45,087 nt of DNA, taken from contig SKJJ01000020.1 in assembly GCA_007115975.1 (NCBI GenBank), positions 1 to 45,087 of the forward strand, given 5' to 3'. The stretch comes from Chitinispirillum sp. (lineage in GTDB: Bacteria; Fibrobacterota; Chitinivibrionia; Chitinivibrionales; Chitinispirillaceae). The notes beneath the pieces were generated by a model that worked only from the letters and a program-made list of their open reading frames with translations, had not been told where the DNA came from and ran no database searches. Shown in pieces: positions 42,057 to 45,087 of the stretch (position 1 is its first letter; each line of letters starts with the position of its first letter). The position numbers and the translations under genes were made by a program.

Positions 42057-42105
42057 TTTGGAGCCCCCCAAAGTCCCCCCTCGGGGTGATTTAGGGGGCT
42101 CCAAA
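42057..42105. repeat. GC-rich hairpin between prfA and prmC (family 3)
   Basis: TTTGGAGCCCCC (42057-42068) and GGGGGCTCCAAA (42094-42105) are perfect 12-base inverted arms. The inner part AAAGTCCCCCCTCGGGGTGATTT is also largely self-complementary. It starts at the base next to the prfA stop codon. It may attenuate read-through into prmC or protect the prfA mRNA end. A related sequence lies near 27486. Confidence 0.7.
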
Positions 42106-43194
42106 TCACATCCCGGTCTCTTTAATCTGCTCATTAAGATCCGCAAGAGAGAGCGACTCCACAAGCTCCCCAATATCGCCATTTATGGCAGAGTCAAGGT
42201 TGTAAAGAGTAAGGTTTATCCGGTGGTCGGTGATCCGGTTTTGCGGGAAGTTGTAGGTTCTGATCTTGGCGCTTCTGTCGCCGCTGCTTACCATGCTTTT
42301 GCGCTCTGCGGACTCTTTGGCTTCTACTTCCGCGCGCTGTTGTTCATAGAGTCTGGTTTGAAGCACTTTTAAGGCTTTTGCCTTGTTTTTGATCTGGGAC
42401 TTCTCGTCCTGGCACGTTACCGTAAGGCCGGTAGGGGCATGTACAATGCGCACTGCCGAATAGGTGGTGTTTACCGACTGTCCTCCAGGGCCGCTCGAGC
42501 AGTAAGTGTCGATTCGCAAATCTTCGGGGTTTATCTGTATTTCAAACTCTTCCACCTCAGGAAACACTGCAACCGATGCCGCGGAGGTGTGTAAGCGTCC
42601 CTGTGTTTCTGTTTGGGGAACACGCTGCACACGGTGAACACCCGATTCATATTTAAGGGTACCATAGGCGTTGTCACCCTTTACCATGAAAACAACCTCT
42701 TTTACTGCCCCAAGGTCACCGAAACTGGAACTGAGCACTTCAATCTTCCACCCCTTGCTTTCAATAAAATGGGTGTACATTCTGTACAGATCCGCAGCGA
42801 ATATTCCGGCTTCTGTCCCCCCGGTTCCTGCCCGTATCTCCATTACCGCATTTTTGATATCCTTTGGATCACGGGGCACAAGCAGAACCTTTACTTTCTG
42901 CTCAATCTCTTCAATCTGTTGTTTGTAACTAACGATCTCCTCATTGGCAAGCTCAATCATCTCCGGATCGCTCTCACTCTCCAAGATCTTCTCTGCAGAG
43001 TGAGTGTCATCAATCAGCTTTTTGTACTGGTTAAACACCTCAAGATTGCGAGCAATGGAGTTGTATTCTCTGCCAAGTTTCTCCATCTCTGCCGGATCTC
43101 CCGCTACTTCCGGAGAGGCGAGTCTCATTTCCAGCTCATGATGCTTTTGTAAGAGGTCGTCTACTTTCTGGTAAATCATATAAACTGCTTTCAT
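42106..43194 (-). CDS. prfA: Peptide chain release factor 1
   Basis: RF1 terminates translation at UAA and UAG. The 362-residue product has the usual length. Recognition elements visible: the tripeptide region RVPQTETQGR (a PxT motif, as in RF1 and unlike the SPF of RF2), the peptidyl-hydrolysis motif GPGGQSVNTT with GGQ at 237-239, and RTYNFPQNRITDHRI. An in-frame ATG five codons downstream of 43194 could also be used. It leads a long minus-strand series of closely spaced genes down to rsmI. Confidence 0.96.
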   Translation of the reverse strand: MKAVYMIYQKVDDLLQKHHELEMRLASPEVAGDPAEMEKLGREYNSIARNLEVFNQYKKLIDDTHSAEKILESESDPEMIELANEEIVSYKQQIEEIEQKVKVLLVPRDPKDIKNAVMEIRAGTGGTEAGIFAADLYRMYTHFIESKGWKIEVLSSSFGDLGAVKEVVFMVKGDNAYGTLKYESGVHRVQRVPQTETQGRLHTSAASVAVFPEVEEFEIQINPEDLRIDTYCSSGPGGQSVNTTYSAVRIVHAPTGLTVTCQDEKSQIKNKAKALKVLQTRLYEQQRAEVEAKESAERKSMVSSGDRSAKIRTYNFPQNRITDHRINLTLYNLDSAINGDIGELVESLSLADLNEQIKETGM

Positions 43195-44067
43195 TTTTTG
43201 GTAAATTTTTCGGCGTATAGCGCAGATAAATATCGCTTATAAAAATAATAAAAACGGCTGTACCGGAGAATTTGTGGGTAAATAGGCGATCTTAAAGCAT
43301 CATTTGTTCTTACGGAACAATGAGTTATGGTTAAATATTAAAATATGTTTGAGAATTTGGGCGCCTGCCGCGGACAGTTCGACAAGGAGCTCACTGTAAA
43401 CTTACCGGTTCTCTTACGGGCTCGCTGCACTCGGTACCTCGTTAACAGCGCTGCGAAGACTCCCGCTTAGCGGAGGGTACTGGATAATCGGAATTGTCCA
43501 CCCTTCGCCCCCCCCCCCCGGGCGCATTTTACCCGGACATTTTTTGTGGACACGGCATTTGGTTTTCTCCGGAAATTGCGTGCCGCAATGGCGAGCCTCC
43601 GTTTCTCCGGTCCCCGAGTGCCGGGAATGCCGATGCTCACTTGTATAATTCTCAACAGGAGCAGTATATGTATCACAAATGTCTCAATAAAAAAATCCGG
43701 CACAGGTACCTGGGGGGGGCCCTTCAGTTAGGAGCTCAGGGACCGCCCAAATAGGTCTTAAAAGTTTTACGTAAGACGGGTTTGGGGTGACGCAAAACAG
43801 AAGCCTTTAGAATCTGATCGAGTCTTCCCTGTTAGCCGCCAAAAAAATAGAATGAGATTTCTGTCCACGGAAGACGCGCAAAGCACGGAAGATGAGAAAG
43901 AGGGCAGATTCTGTTTTCCTATTTCAGTGTCTTCCGTGCTTTGCGTGGACAACTCCTTTCTCCCATTTAGCCTTTAGCCCCAACATCTTACACCTCTTAA
44001 TACTAAAGGCCATTCCATAACAACCTGAGACTAACCTTCAGACTACCCGCAAATTCTCCATAGAAGC
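43195..44067. other. Repeat-rich intergenic region between rpmE and prfA
   Basis: No gene is supported in about 870 bases. It holds a run of 12 C (43508-43519), a TAGGAGCTCAGGGA fragment like repeat family 1 (about 43730), and an inverted repeat at about 43863-43952. In that repeat GTCCACG...CAAAGCACGGAAGA faces TCTTCCGTGCTTTGCGTGGAC, with about 9 extra bases in the left arm. Open frames here are short, overlap each other on both strands and lack ribosome sites. Confidence 0.5.
43863..43952. repeat. Inverted repeat with CACGGAAG arms
   Basis: The right arm TCTTCCGTGCTTTGCGTGGAC is matched by the left arm GTCCACG + 9 bases + CAAAGCACGGAAGA. The spacer is about 37 bases. It resembles in style the CACGGAG repeats at 12070 and 14340 but has a distinct sequence. 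Confidence 0.65.
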
Positions 44068-44107
44068 CAAAAAAATGACGGTAAAAGGTCTGTCCTTTTA
44101 CCGTCAT
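44068..44107 (-). terminator. Rho-independent terminator of rpmE
   Basis: ATGACGGTAAAAGG and CCTTTTACCGTCAT form a perfect 14-base stem with a 5-base loop. On the minus strand it is followed by a run of T. It begins about 20 bases after the rpmE stop. Confidence 0.92.
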
Positions 44108-44128
44108 TGCAGTCATAAAATAAAAAAG

Positions 44129-44338
44129 CTATTTTTTGGATGCGTTCTCGTATCTCTTACGGAAACGCTCTACCCGGCCAGCACTGTCGATAAGTTTCTG
44201 TTTGCCGGTATAAAACGGATGGCACTCACTACAGATGTCCAGGTGGGTACTTTTTGTTGTGGCACGTGTCTTAATTACATTCCCACAAGAGCAGGTAAAG
44301 GTTGCTTCTTCATATTTGGGGTGAATTTTTTCTCTCAT
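44129..44338 (-). CDS. rpmE: 50S ribosomal protein L31, zinc-binding type
   Basis: The 69-residue protein starts [20 protein letters not shown]. It carries C16/C18 and C36/C39 (TCSCGN, ICSECH), the zinc-ligand set of the C+ form of L31. The [20 protein letters not shown] block is diagnostic. AGAGATC precedes the ATG. In bacteria with both forms, the C+ form is displaced under zinc starvation; no second L31 gene is in this window. It has its own terminator and appears monocistronic. Confidence 0.96.
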   Translation of the reverse strand: MREKIHPKYEEATFTCSCGNVIKTRATTKSTHLDICSECHPFYTGKQKLIDSAGRVERFRKRYENASKK

Positions 44339-44491
44339 TATGATCTCTCCGGATAATTACAGGTAAAATTTAAACAGCAAAATAGCATCAGCCTGTTTAT
44401 AAATCAAGCAAAAAAATATCTTGTGCCATGGTTTCATCAGATTATTTTATCTCTAACACACTACGAAAACCATAGCAGGGATATTTTAGTT

Positions 44492-45087
44492 ATGAATCCA
44501 TTAAGATTTTGCCCAACCGGCATATTGTTTATCCTGGGGATTGTACTACATCCCTTTGCAGCATCTTCAGACCCGGATACAAGCCTTGGGGTTGATCAAC
44601 CCGTAAAAAGACTGGATGGAGTGGTGGTTACTGCAACCAGGAATGTAAGGCAAACTTCCGAGCTGCCGGTAAGTGTCTCTGTTATCTCTTCTGAGAATAT
44701 CGATATAACCGCTGCGCATACTGTTGATGACCTGCTTTCGGGACAAACCGGTGTTCAGGTCAGACGAAGTGCCGGTATGGGGGAAGGCGTTCCCATTGAT
44801 ATCGTAATGAGAGGAATCCCCGGAGCACTGGCTGCTACCCGTATCCTTGTTTTGGTGGATGGCATACCCACCAATGCTGCAGGTACTCCCTTTCTCATTC
44901 TCAATGTAATCCCGCTGGAAGCGATTGAGAGGGTAGAGATTGTACGGGGGCCTTATTCAGCACTTTATGGAGCAAATGCCTTTGGAGGGGTCATAAATAT
45001 TATCACAAAAAACCCTGTTTCACCACTGGAGCTTGAGGTGCGAAGCGAAACGAGTCTGCCCTTTATTGCCGCGTATAACCGCTCAAA
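44492..45087 (+). CDS. TonB-dependent receptor, N-terminal part (cut by window edge)
   Basis: About 198 residues are visible from the ATG at 44492 to the window end. A signal peptide (about 1-27; FCPTGILFILGIVLHPFAAS) is followed by a TonB-box-like DGVVVTATRN. The plug domain comes next: ELPVSVSVISSENI, MRGIPGALAATRILVLVDGI, IERVEIVRGPYSALYGANAF and GGVINIITKNP. The barrel lies outside the window. The ribosome site is weak (AGGG, 13 bases away). The ligand is not readable. It differs from the receptor at 23851. Confidence 0.9.
   Translation, partial: MNPLRFCPTGILFILGIVLHPFAASSDPDTSLGVDQPVKRLDGVVVTATRNVRQTSELPVSVSVISSENIDITAAHTVDDLLSGQTGVQVRRSAGMGEGVPIDIVMRGIPGALAATRILVLVDGIPTNAAGTPFLILNVIPLEAIERVEIVRGPYSALYGANAFGGVINIITKNPVSPLELEVRSETSLPFIAAYNRS

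Noticed and set aside
43494..43754. Overlapping open frames in the rpmE-prfA gap
   Set aside because: They run through a 12-C tract and repeats on both strands, with low-complexity products and no ribosome sites.
1..45087. CRISPR array, prophage or insertion sequence
   Set aside because: No regularly spaced direct repeats, no transposase, integrase or phage structural gene. The repeats seen are single palindromic units.

Overview
The window reads as a stretch of chromosome from a Gram-negative bacterium. It carries lpxK (lipid A), two TonB-dependent receptors, lipoprotein and signal-peptide genes, and a very large C25 (gingipain/PorU-like) peptidase whose C-terminus resembles FlgD-like/type IX secretion sorting domains. 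That last feature points to the FCB superphylum. A Fibrobacterota/Chitinispirillum-type bacterium would fit, but I infer this from gene content and protein style and have not tested it. I see no transposase, phage gene, CRISPR array, tRNA or rRNA. The content is core genome plus metal-uptake modules, broken up by dispersed palindromic intergenic repeats.

Left part (1-9.2 kb): a divergent partial lipoprotein gene, then a plus-strand run of smpB, amidase and murI (ATGA overlaps), yebC, the Holliday-junction set ruvC-ruvA-ruvB, a DUF2905 membrane protein, acylphosphatase, mnmA and a SEC-C protein. After a 0.7 kb non-coding stretch comes a cold-shock gene with a clear terminator. A minus-strand group follows: CBS protein, site-2 protease, a small anchored protein, an FmdB-type zinc ribbon and a GH130 glycoside phosphorylase/hydrolase.

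Metal block (14.4-26 kb): a minus-strand operon encodes a Fur-family regulator (probably Zur), ZnuA (His-rich), ZnuC, ZnuB, a YraQ/ArsP-like permease with a His-rich loop and a TIGR03943 partner protein. A 17-bp palindrome lies between the regulator and a divergent Fe-type superoxide dismutase and is the best Zur-box candidate. A second minus-strand operon encodes a TonB-dependent receptor, an FmdE-family protein with a treble-clef zinc finger, and a FecB/FecC/FecE-type ABC importer. It looks like a complete uptake route across both membranes, plus a cytoplasmic FmdE step, for an unidentified metal or metal chelate. The importer's binding-protein gene has a 10-C tract near its start codon, a possible phase-variation site.

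Right part (26-45 kb): an unrecognised 337-residue protein; polA, whose 3'-5' exonuclease site has lost key acidic residues; an RlmL-type THUMP methyltransferase; and a long imperfect inverted repeat. A minus-strand run then extends from prfA to rsmI: prfA, prmC, lpxK, two tandem SH3-transmembrane proteins (one with a pseudo-receiver and a DUF4388 domain), ruvX, a secreted protein, the C25 peptidase and rsmI. After a 0.9 kb repeat-rich gap come rpmE (zinc-binding L31 type) with a strong terminator, and the start of a second TonB-dependent receptor cut by the window edge.

The observations most worth following up are the receptor-FmdE-ABC locus, the zinc operon with its candidate operator, the SH3/DUF4388 pair, the C25 protease with its coupled partner gene, the degenerate PolA proofreading site, and several families of palindromic intergenic repeats.
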